From positions 1 through 43,299 of the forward strand of contig CAZJUJ010000016.1 in assembly GCA_964549135.1 (NCBI GenBank): a stretch of 43,299 nt of DNA. The letters run 5' to 3'. The notes under the pieces are model-generated. The model saw only the letters and a program-made list of their open reading frames with translations. It ran no database searches and was not told the DNA's origin. Shown here in pieces: positions 16,754 through 23,625 of the stretch. The first letter of the stretch is position 1; each line of letters starts with the position of its first letter. Origin of the DNA: RUG563 sp964549135. GTDB taxonomy: Bacteria > Bacillota > Clostridia > Christensenellales > Aristaeellaceae. The translations under genes and the position numbers were made by a program.

Positions 16754-17437
16754 TCAGGGCAGGGCGAAATTCAGCGCGTCGTCATATTCCGGCACGTTCA
16801 CATAGGATTGGGGCACCTCGCCTACGATAATCGCCTCGGCAATCAGCGCCTCGCTGGCAATGGATACGCGCTTGGCCCCGCTGGGAATCACCAGCCGCAC
16901 AGATACCTGCAGGGTCAGATAAATTTTGTGCCGGGTCTGATTAATGCCTGCCGATTCAAATTCGGTGGAGAAATTGGCGGTAACCGCGCTGACCGGCACG
17001 ATGCGCACCATCACCTTGGGGCCAGCGGCAGAAAGAAAGGGAATGCCCAGCGCCGCCCCCAGGGGAATGCCCACGCTCTGGGTTTCCGCGCTTTCCAGCC
17101 GCGCCTGTGCGCTGAGGGCGGCGGCTGTGGCCAATTCATTCATCCGCGCCGCATTGGCCCTGAGCATCGTTACCCGGCCGCCCGCGTCCACCTGCACTTC
17201 CATCATATCGCCATATGCCACGCCCTTTTCCATTACCTCGCGAACGGCCTCGTGAATGTATTCCACCGCCATGGCCTCCGCCCGGGCATGGGCCAGATCC
17301 AGAATCACCGCCTCCAAATTTCTTTCCAGCAGAAGAAAAATCACCGAGCAGACCATAAAAAGAATGGCGCCGGCCCGCAGGATTTTCCGCCAGCGCCCGC
17401 CCTTCCTTTTCTCCTTGCCCCGGGCCTTCTTTTCCAT
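16754..17437 (-). CDS. yunB: Sporulation protein YunB
   Basis: 227-residue YunB homologue. A basic N-terminus (KKARGKEKRKGGRWRK) precedes one membrane helix (about 22-40). The conserved extracytoplasmic part includes ARAEAMAVEYIHEAV, MNELATAAALSAQARLE, and the block GIPLGAALGIPFLSAAGPKV that is characteristic of the family. In Bacillus yunB is expressed in the mother cell during sporulation and is needed for full spore formation; the biochemical role is not known. It supports assigning the organism to spore formers. Palindromic element B lies 69 bp upstream. Confidence 0.9.
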   Translation of the reverse strand: MEKKARGKEKRKGGRWRKILRAGAILFMVCSVIFLLLERNLEAVILDLAHARAEAMAVEYIHEAVREVMEKGVAYGDMMEVQVDAGGRVTMLRANAARMNELATAAALSAQARLESAETQSVGIPLGAALGIPFLSAAGPKVMVRIVPVSAVTANFSTEFESAGINQTRHKIYLTLQVSVRLVIPSGAKRVSIASEALIAEAIIVGEVPQSYVNVPEYDDALNFALP

Positions 17438-17506
17438 GCCTATCCCCTCCCGGGAACAGAATATGCGCCCCGGACATGAGAATGAACGGGGAACGGGATG
17501 GGATTA

Positions 17507-17805
17507 TTGCGGGAGGCGGCTCTTGCGTCAAAAGCATCCTCCCGCTCCCTCCCGAAAACCGGCTCTGGATGAAACAAAAGGGAAATTCCCAGATTGAATG
17601 CCAGGGCAGCAAAAAAGAGCTGCTATTAGAAAAACAGCAGCAATGCTTCCACATTTGGTAAGAGCATTGCTGTTTCGTTCCTTACAACTATTTCTCTTTT
17701 GCTTCACTGGCATTCAACAATGTGTAAATAATCCATGTTCCATCCAGAGCCGGTTTTCGGGAGGGTGCGGGAGGGGACTTCTGACTCAAAAGTCTCCTCC
17801 CGCAA
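17507..17805. repeat. 300-bp palindromic intergenic element, copy B (centre inverted)
   Basis: 299 bp starting TTGCGGGAGG and ending CCTCCCGCAA, with hairpin ends. The 11-bp inverted repeats are at 17594-17604 and 17707-17717, bounding a 124-bp centre. The left flank ATGAAACAAAAGGGAAATT (from 17569) matches copy C in the same direction. The centre matches copy C only as reverse complement: TTACAACTATTTCTCTTTTG here is the complement of the left centre of C. It lies between yunB and the 3' end of rho. No gene inside. Confidence 0.9.
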
Positions 17806-17840
17806 AAAAATCCCATTCTCCTGATGCTTTCTTGGAGGGG

Positions 17841-17882
17841 TGCGGGGAACCGTTCTTTGGCAACAAAGAATGGTTCCCCGCA
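17841..17882. terminator. Hairpin after rho, end-type of the palindromic family
   Basis: TGCGGGGAACC-G-TTCTTTG loop CAAAGAA-T-GGTTCCCCGCA, a long near-perfect stem 27 bp beyond the rho stop. It resembles the hairpin at 4012-4054 and the ends of the 300-bp elements. Likely the rho terminator. Confidence 0.65.
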
Positions 17883-17908
17883 ATTATTTCCCCGCAAAAT
17901 CCCCGTCC

Positions 17909-19834
17909 TTAACCCATTTTTTCGGCGAATTCGGCGTTGCTTTCGGTCGTTTCCAGCGCGTTCATAATCTGCGCCAGTTTTTCCTCGGCCTGCTCGCCCT
18001 GCAGCATTTCCCGCACGGCGGCGGCGGCCTTCTGCTCCGCCTCGGTCAGCAGCATTTCGGCCCGGCGATTCATGCCCCGGATGACATTTGCCGCGGTGGG
18101 CTGCTTTTCCAGCACCCATTCCATATTGCTCACGCCGCTGATTTCTCCGGCAATGGCCTCATCCAGCCGCTGCGAATGATCGTCCACGGCGGCAATCACG
18201 GTGATCGAGCCGCCCTCCCGGGTATTGCGGGCCGCGCCCAGGAATTTCTTGGGCTTATTCAGCGCGCTGGCCGCCAGGCCCTCGGAAAGGATGCGGGCGG
18301 TCTGGGGCGAAAGGAGATTATACAGGCGGATCATGCGGGTCAGGCTATCCAGCAGGATCACCACATCCCGCTTTTTCTCCGCCAGGCGCATGGCCCGCTC
18401 CAGGGCCAATTCCAGCACCCGGGCCTGATTTTCCGGGGTTTCATCGAAGGTGGTATACACCACCTCGCCCTTGACCGCTTCCTTGATCTCGGTCACTTCC
18501 TCCGGCCGTTCATCCACCAGGATGGTCATCAGCTGGGCCTTGCTGTGATTCTGGGCGATGGCGGCGGCCAGCTTCCGCAGGAAGGCCGCCTTATCCACCT
18601 TGGGCTGGCAATAAACCAGCGCCCGCTGGCCAAAGCCCACGGGAGCCAGCAGCTCCATCAAACGAAGGGAGGCATCATTTTCCCCCTTGGGCATGAGATT
18701 GATTTTCTTCCGGGGATACACCGGCGTCATTTCCTCAAAGCAGGGACGGCTCTGGGTTTCCTCCGGGGTCTGCCCGTTGATTTCGGTAATGTACAATAGC
18801 GGGCTCACCCGATCACCTTCCCGCTGGGGCTTGGTTTTGCCCGCAATATAATCCCCCGAGCGCAGGCAATAGCGCCGGATCTGGGCATTGGAAACATACA
18901 CGTCATTTTTTCCGGGCAGATAATGCTCGCCCCGAAGGAAGCCATAGCCATCGGGATGCACCTCCAGCACGCCCGCGCCATCGCCGCATTCGCCCATGGC
19001 CAGCATTTCCGGGATCGCGCTGCCGGGGGCAGGGGCCTCCTTCTGATAATAGGGGGCGTTCTGGGCGGGGCGTGCATAATTCATGCCCTGACCATTTTCC
19101 CGGGGCTGGGGAGCATAATCATTCCGGGGAGCATAATCGTTCCGGGGCGCATATTCATTCCGGGGAGCGTAATCATTCCGGGGGGACTGATATTCCTGCT
19201 GGCCGTAAGCCGGGCGATAATCCGCGGCGCGGTCATTTTCCTGCATGCCCTGATCGGCAGGGCCAAAGCGATTGGGATAGGAGGCAGGGCGAAGCTGCTG
19301 CTGCGAGCGGGGATCGGGCCGCTGCTGGGGCGGACGATTATAGCCCCGGGAATCGGCGGCAGGCCCCTGCTGGGCGCTGCGGGGCGCGCCCCAGCCCTGG
19401 GGAGCGCGATTATAGGAGGGATTGGGATTCTGATACGCCCGGGGATTATGCCAGGCGCGGGAGCCCTCCATGGTAAAGGCGGGAGCCTTGGAGGAAATGC
19501 CGCTGACCTGCTGGGGCGCGGCGCTCTGGCCGGCCGGGGCGGGCTGAACCGGCCGGGAAATAGGACGGGAAACGGGCTGGGGCGCCGGATTGGGCGTCAG
19601 CACAGGAATATCCTCTTCCTCCGATTCATCATCGGTAATGATGGCGGCGCTGCGAACGGGATGCTCGGGAGCAGCGGGCTGGGGGGCGGGCTTTTCCTCC
19701 GCCTTGGCCGCAGCGGCCTCCGTCAGCTTATCAATAATTCCCTGCTTGCTGATCCCTGCGCCCAGCTTCACGCCCATTTCCTTGGCCGTGCGGCGCAGAT
19801 CCAGCACCGTCATTTTTTCAAATTGCTCGCTCAT
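17909..19834 (-). CDS. rho: Rho-like transcription termination factor with altered Walker A motif and repeat-rich arm
   Basis: 641 residues. Rho-N (SAP-like) domain (about 1-45, FEKMTVLDLRRTAKEMGVKL); a long disordered Pro/Gln/Asn/Arg-rich region (about 50-290) with tandem NDYAPR units; the cold-shock RNA-binding domain (VLEVHPDGYGFLRG, DVYVSNAQIRRYCLRSGD); then the RecA-like ATPase. The sequence keeps LVDERPEEVTE, the Walker B stretch VVILLDSLTR and FLGAARNTREGGS. The P-loop is altered: where Rho has PPKAGKT it reads QPKVDKAA (Lys412, Asp414, Lys415, Ala416), losing the invariant Gly and Thr. The segment corresponding to the secondary RNA site is also divergent. ATP hydrolysis may be lost or changed. 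The ATG at 19834 has AGGAGG upstream. Confidence 0.88.
   Translation of the reverse strand: MSEQFEKMTVLDLRRTAKEMGVKLGAGISKQGIIDKLTEAAAAKAEEKPAPQPAAPEHPVRSAAIITDDESEEEDIPVLTPNPAPQPVSRPISRPVQPAPAGQSAAPQQVSGISSKAPAFTMEGSRAWHNPRAYQNPNPSYNRAPQGWGAPRSAQQGPAADSRGYNRPPQQRPDPRSQQQLRPASYPNRFGPADQGMQENDRAADYRPAYGQQEYQSPRNDYAPRNEYAPRNDYAPRNDYAPQPRENGQGMNYARPAQNAPYYQKEAPAPGSAIPEMLAMGECGDGAGVLEVHPDGYGFLRGEHYLPGKNDVYVSNAQIRRYCLRSGDYIAGKTKPQREGDRVSPLLYITEINGQTPEETQSRPCFEEMTPVYPRKKINLMPKGENDASLRLMELLAPVGFGQRALVYCQPKVDKAAFLRKLAAAIAQNHSKAQLMTILVDERPEEVTEIKEAVKGEVVYTTFDETPENQARVLELALERAMRLAEKKRDVVILLDSLTRMIRLYNLLSPQTARILSEGLAASALNKPKKFLGAARNTREGGSITVIAAVDDHSQRLDEAIAGEISGVSNMEWVLEKQPTAANVIRGMNRRAEMLLTEAEQKAAAAVREMLQGEQAEEKLAQIMNALETTESNAEFAEKMG
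19110..19181. repeat. Four tandem 18-bp repeats inside rho
   Basis: Units at 19110, 19128, 19146 and 19164 of the type GGAGCATAATCATTCCGG encode NDYAPR or NEYAPR on the minus strand. They form part of the disordered arm of Rho. Copy number may vary between strains by slippage. Confidence 0.9.
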
Positions 19835-20020
19835 GAGAATTCCTCCTTGGATGATCGGGGCTATCGGAAGAATGACGCGAAAAAAGAAGCGGCAAAGGCC
19901 GTTCCCATCGGCTTTCAGCATCCTTACGCTTTTCCTGGTATTTCTATCGCGTCATCCGAAACCGCAGGCTCCCATCCTGATAAAAATCAAACCGGCAGAT
20001 CCTTTTATAAGGCACTGTCT
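19835..20020 (-). promoter_or_regulatory. Long rho leader with a long-range stem
   Basis: About 185 nt of leader lie between the predicted transcription start and the rho ATG. ATGACGCGA (19947-19955, minus strand) and TCGCGTCAT (19872-19880) are perfect complements enclosing about 66 nt with smaller hairpins. Long leaders on rho genes often serve autoregulation; that role here is inferred. Confidence 0.45.
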
Positions 20021-20026
20021 TCTGGC

Positions 20027-20055
20027 ATTATAGCAGAATCCTCCGCGGATTTCAA
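20027..20055 (-). promoter_or_regulatory. rho promoter
   Basis: TTGAAA, 17 bp, TATAAT on the minus strand, with TG one base ahead of the -10 box. Confidence 0.85.
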
Positions 20056-20130
20056 CCATTTTTTTCAAAAACGCGCAATCCCGGGCAGAATTCACAATCC
20101 ATTCAAATTTACACAAAACTTGTATACAAG

Positions 20131-20172
20131 AAAAAACGGCAGGGCATCCGCTTTTTCCCGGATACCCCGCCG
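20131..20172 (-). terminator. Terminator after mnmE
   Basis: GGCGGGGTATCCG paired with CGGATGCCCTGCC, followed by GTTTTTTC on the minus strand, 42 bp beyond the mnmE stop. It closes the dnaE-mnmE operon ahead of the rho promoter. Confidence 0.85.
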
Positions 20173-20213
20173 AACAAACGGCATACTTCCGCCGCCATTA
20201 CCGGCCCATGGGC

Positions 20214-21548
20214 CTATTTCCCCACGCAGAAGCGGGAAAAAATATCGTCCATCAGCCGCTCATCCACCTGCTCGCCCGTAATGCGGCCCAGAACGGAAAG
20301 GGCCTCATGCAATTCCACCACCGCCAGCTCCACCGGCTCCCCGGCCTGGCAGCCCTCCGCCGCGCGGCGAAGCGCAGCCGCCGCCTCCCGGGCCAGATGC
20401 ATATGCCTTTCCTGGGTCAGGGCGCTTTCCCCGGCATGCGCGCCAAAGGCCGCCACCCGCGCCTCAAGCTCCCGGATGCCCTCCCCGCTTGCCGCCGAAA
20501 CGCGCACGGCCCCGGGGAAGGCATCGGGGGAAAGCCTGCTTTCCAGATCGCATTTATTCAGCACGATGATCCGGGGCGCATCCGCCGTCTCCCGGAGCAA
20601 TTCCTGATCCTCCTCCGTCATTTCCTGCGATGCATCCAGCACCAGCAGCACCGCATCCGCCCCGGCCACGGCCTGCCGCGCCCGCTCCACGCCGATGCGC
20701 TCAATTTCATCCGCGTTTTCCCGGATGCCCGCCGTATCCGAAAAATGCACCCTGAGGCCGCTGAGCATCACATCCGCCCGGACAATATCCCGGGTGGTGC
20801 CGGGAATATTGGTGACGATGGCCCTTTCCTGCCGGGCAAGGGCATTGAGCAGCGAGGATTTGCCCACGTTGGGCCGGCCGCAAAGCACGGCCTCCAGGCC
20901 CTCCTCCGCAATGCGCGCCCCCCGCTCATCGCAGGCGCTTTCCAGCTTTTCCGCCAGGTGCAGCGCGCCCGTCTCCATTTCCCCCGCCGCCTCCTCCCAG
21001 GAGATTTCCTCGGGATAATCAATGGCGGCTGCCGCGCCCGAAAGCAGCGCGATCAATTCCTGCTGGGCAGAGCGGATAAAGGCACTCACCCCGCCCTCCA
21101 TCTGGCGCAGCGCCGCCCGGGCCGCCCGGCCACCCTCGGCCTTAATCAGGCTCATTACGGCCTCCGCCCGGCTCAGATCAATGCGCCCGTTCAGAAAGGC
21201 GCGCCGGGTAAATTCTCCCGGCTCCGCCGCCCGTGCCCCCAGGGCGAACAGGGCGGAAAGCACGCTTCTTGCCGCCCATGCGCCGCCGTGAAGATGAAAT
21301 TCCGCCACATCCTCCCGGGTATAGCTGCGGGGGGCGCGCATCAGCACCGCCATGCATTCATCCAGCGTTTCCTGCTGATAGATGATATGCCCGTAATAGA
21401 GCCGATGGCTTTCAAAGGCCCGGACGGGAGAAAAAAGCTGCCGGAGAAGTTCTTCCGCCTCCGGGCCGCTTACGCGCACAATGGCAATGCCGCCCTCTCC
21501 CGGGGCGGTGGCCAGGGCGGCAATGGTATCCTGATTCTGAAAATTCAT
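20214..21548 (-). CDS. mnmE: tRNA modification GTPase MnmE
   Basis: MnmE, with MnmG, makes the 5-carboxymethylaminomethyl group at wobble uridine of certain tRNAs. The 444-residue product begins with the folate-binding domain (DTIAALATAPGEGGIAIVRVSG). An all-helical region contains the inserted G domain with G1 GRPNVGKSSLLN, the TTRD switch, DTAG and NKCD. It ends in FCVGK, the conserved C-terminal Cys motif needed for catalysis. Length is normal. It lies 64 bp after the histidine kinase gene in the same direction, so it may be the last gene of the dnaE operon. mnmG is not in the window. Confidence 0.97.
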   Translation of the reverse strand: MNFQNQDTIAALATAPGEGGIAIVRVSGPEAEELLRQLFSPVRAFESHRLYYGHIIYQQETLDECMAVLMRAPRSYTREDVAEFHLHGGAWAARSVLSALFALGARAAEPGEFTRRAFLNGRIDLSRAEAVMSLIKAEGGRAARAALRQMEGGVSAFIRSAQQELIALLSGAAAAIDYPEEISWEEAAGEMETGALHLAEKLESACDERGARIAEEGLEAVLCGRPNVGKSSLLNALARQERAIVTNIPGTTRDIVRADVMLSGLRVHFSDTAGIRENADEIERIGVERARQAVAGADAVLLVLDASQEMTEEDQELLRETADAPRIIVLNKCDLESRLSPDAFPGAVRVSAASGEGIRELEARVAAFGAHAGESALTQERHMHLAREAAAALRRAAEGCQAGEPVELAVVELHEALSVLGRITGEQVDERLMDDIFSRFCVGK

Positions 21549-21612
21549 CTGCTTTTCCTCTATTCCGCTGGTTTTATCAAAGTCTGCTGCGTCCTGCGCT
21601 TAAGGGGCGCCC

Positions 21613-22521
21613 TTACGCGCCTTCGCCCCCGGGCTGGGACAAGCGCTTTTCCTCCTCCATGCTTTTGCTTCTTGGCACAAAGCCGGAAAAGACGGTTTCC
21701 TTTTCATCGCTCTCCACGCTCAGCTCGCCGCCGTAATGGCGCAGGGTCTCCCGGGCGATGAACAGGCCCATGCCCCGTCCCTCGCCCTTGCCGGAAAAGC
21801 CCGCCTCAAAAATGGAGGCGCGCACGGCTTCGGGAATCATGGGGCCGTTATTCCTGACCGCAAAGGAAAAGCCCCGGATATCCTCGGAAAGGGATACCTG
21901 GATCCGGGCGTTTTCCCGGCTTTCCAGGGCATCCATGCCATTATCCAATAGGTTGGAAAGCACCCGGCACATTTCCCAGGCGGGCAGGGGCAATTCCTTC
22001 CAGGCGGCATACACCGATATTTCCAGCCGGATCTGCCTTTCCTTCGCCTCGGCCATTTTGGCGCGCAGCAGGGCGTTCACCGGGGCGCAGGCCGTTTTCA
22101 GGCTCTGGCTGACGGCCTGAATATCCCCGTAGACCTGCTCGATATACTGATTGGCCTCGGCATATTCCCCCATTTCAATCAGGGAATAGACCACCTGCAG
22201 GTGATTAAGAAAATCATGGCGCTGTGCCCGAAGCACCTGATTCAAATCGCTCATCTGGGATACGGTTTCATCCAGCCCGTGCAGCCTGACATGCATTTTC
22301 ATGGCATGGACAGCCTCCCGGATATCCACCGCCGCGCCCCAGGCCACCACGGCAAACAGAAGCAGCACGATCACATCCCCCAGCAGCCCCTGCAGCGCCT
22401 GATTCACTCCGTCGATGAGAATATACACCGTCAGCGCGCCCATGGCCGCAATCTGCAGCGCATTAATGACCACCGAATACACGGCGGCCTTGCGCATATT
22501 GAATTGTGGCTTCATTTTCAT
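21613..22521 (-). CDS. Spo0B-like/GHKL sensor histidine kinase
   Basis: 302 residues: two membrane helices (about 12-36 and 43-64), a Spo0B-type dimerisation helix with the likely phospho-His in AQRHDFLNHLQVVYSLIEMGEYAEA-type sequence (HDFLNHLQ), and a GHKL ATPase domain. The N box is LSNLLDNGMDAL and the G box GEGRGMGLFIARETL. This build occurs in the DcuS/CitA/AgrC-like group and in sporulation signalling. There is no ligand-sensing domain between the membrane helices and no response regulator next to it. The start overlaps the sigma stop by ATGA, so it is co-translated with the sigma factor. Confidence 0.85.
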   Translation of the reverse strand: MKMKPQFNMRKAAVYSVVINALQIAAMGALTVYILIDGVNQALQGLLGDVIVLLLFAVVAWGAAVDIREAVHAMKMHVRLHGLDETVSQMSDLNQVLRAQRHDFLNHLQVVYSLIEMGEYAEANQYIEQVYGDIQAVSQSLKTACAPVNALLRAKMAEAKERQIRLEISVYAAWKELPLPAWEMCRVLSNLLDNGMDALESRENARIQVSLSEDIRGFSFAVRNNGPMIPEAVRASIFEAGFSGKGEGRGMGLFIARETLRHYGGELSVESDEKETVFSGFVPRSKSMEEEKRLSQPGGEGA

Positions 22522-23252
22522 AGGCTGCCTTCCATCTCCTCCCGCAGGGCGGCAAGCACCCTGCGCTCCATCCGGGAAACCTGCATCTGGGTCAATTGCA
22601 TCTCCCGGGCCGTTTCCCGCTGGCTGAGCCGCTTTTCAAAGCGCAGCATCAGCAGCTGCTTTTCCGGATCGCTCAGGCCCTGCATGGCCCGCTTCAGATC
22701 CTCCCGCCGCTCGATTTTTTCAAAGCCAGTCTCCTCAAAGGGCACCCGTTCCCCGGGGGACAGCCCCTCCTCATCCTTCTGATCCAGCGAGGAAATCTGA
22801 TTGGCCTCCCGGGCAGAAAGCACCGTCAGCACCCTTTCCATTTCCCAGCCGAGGCGCTGCGCCAATTCCCGGGCGGAGGGCTCCTCATGATTTTCCCGCA
22901 GGTATTTTTCCCTTTCCGCATTCAGCTGCGCCCCCTGCTCCCGAAGGGCCCGGGGCGTGCGGAGCAGCCCGGCCCGATCCCTGAGATAATTGCGGACGGT
23001 ACCGGTGATGGTAGGGGTTACAAAGGTGGTGAATTTCAGCCCTCTTTCCACATCAAAACCCTTCAGCGCGGAAACGCAGGCCATGGCCGCCACCTGATAA
23101 AGATCCTCATATTCAATGCCCCGCCCCGAAAAGCGCCGCGCAATCAGCGCGCAGAGGGGCAGCGCCTCCTGCAGCGCCGCCTCAAGATTTTCCTCCGTGG
23201 GCGAAAGGGCATAGCTGCACGCCAGGGCGTGCATTTTCGCCGCGTCCATCAT
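22518..23252 (-). CDS. SigB/SigF/SigG-type RNA polymerase sigma factor
   Basis: 244 residues with sigma regions 2 (RRFSGRGIEYEDLYQVA, FDVERGLKFTTFVTPTITG), 3 (REQGAQLNAEREKYL to LGWEMERVLTVLSAR) and 4 (LSDPEKQLLMLRFEKRLSQRE and TQMQVSRMERRVL). The size and region-2 sequence place it with the general-stress and forespore sigma factors that are controlled by RsbW/SpoIIAB kinases. The gene for such an anti-sigma lies immediately upstream, 4 bp away. No anti-anti-sigma gene is present. AAGGGG overlapping the previous stop codon is its ribosome site. Confidence 0.88.
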   Translation of the reverse strand: MMDAAKMHALACSYALSPTEENLEAALQEALPLCALIARRFSGRGIEYEDLYQVAAMACVSALKGFDVERGLKFTTFVTPTITGTVRNYLRDRAGLLRTPRALREQGAQLNAEREKYLRENHEEPSARELAQRLGWEMERVLTVLSAREANQISSLDQKDEEGLSPGERVPFEETGFEKIERREDLKRAMQGLSDPEKQLLMLRFEKRLSQRETAREMQLTQMQVSRMERRVLAALREEMEGSL

Positions 23253-23256
23253 CCCT

Positions 23257-23625
23257 TCACCCCTTGGCGGGCAGCGTCAGATGCACGCAGTGAACCCCGC
23301 CTTCATCCTGCTCCAGATGCACATCCTTTACCAGGGGCTGCAGAATCAGCCGGGCAATATCCGCATCCGCCGCTTCATCGCAGGGCTGGCAGACCCTTTT
23401 GCTGGCCGAAAGGCACATGGAAAGCCCCTCCCGGCTCAGGCTGCATTTCATATTCAGCGTCTCGGCCACATAATCCTGATGGAGCAATAGATCGCAGCTT
23501 TCCTCAATGGCGGTTGCCAGATCATCCAATACATCCACCGGCAGATCATAGATTGCGCCCACCCCGGCGGCTGCCATGCGCAGCGCCAGCACCCATTCCT
23601 TCCGGGCAGGCACGGACATCATCAT
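23257..23625 (-). CDS. RsbW/SpoIIAB-like anti-sigma factor with a reduced ATP site
   Basis: 122-residue HATPase-like protein. The N-box-like helix is DLATAIEESCDLLLHQDY and the C-terminal strand ADIARLILQPLVKDVHLEQ aligns with the end of RsbW-type domains. The Gly-rich G1 and G2 motifs (DxGxG, GxG) that form the ATP lid in RsbW and SpoIIAB cannot be found; where they should be the sequence reads KRVCQPCDEAADADI. Binding of the sigma factor without phosphorylation is possible. The ATG at 23625 overlaps the dnaE stop (ATGA), which makes it the likely start rather than the ATG at 23634. Confidence 0.72.
   Translation of the reverse strand: MMMSVPARKEWVLALRMAAAGVGAIYDLPVDVLDDLATAIEESCDLLLHQDYVAETLNMKCSLSREGLSMCLSASKRVCQPCDEAADADIARLILQPLVKDVHLEQDEGGVHCVHLTLPAKG

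Noticed and set aside
19110..19181. Short tandem repeats considered as a CRISPR array
   Set aside because: The 18-bp units adjoin without spacers and are in frame within rho.
18923..20281. Open frame of 452 codons on the plus strand opposite rho
   Set aside because: Gly/Ile-rich shadow of the Rho disordered region that also crosses the rho promoter and the mnmE terminator.
20208..21761. Open frame of 517 codons opposite mnmE
   Set aside because: MnmE is certain on the other strand; this frame has no domain or ribosome site.
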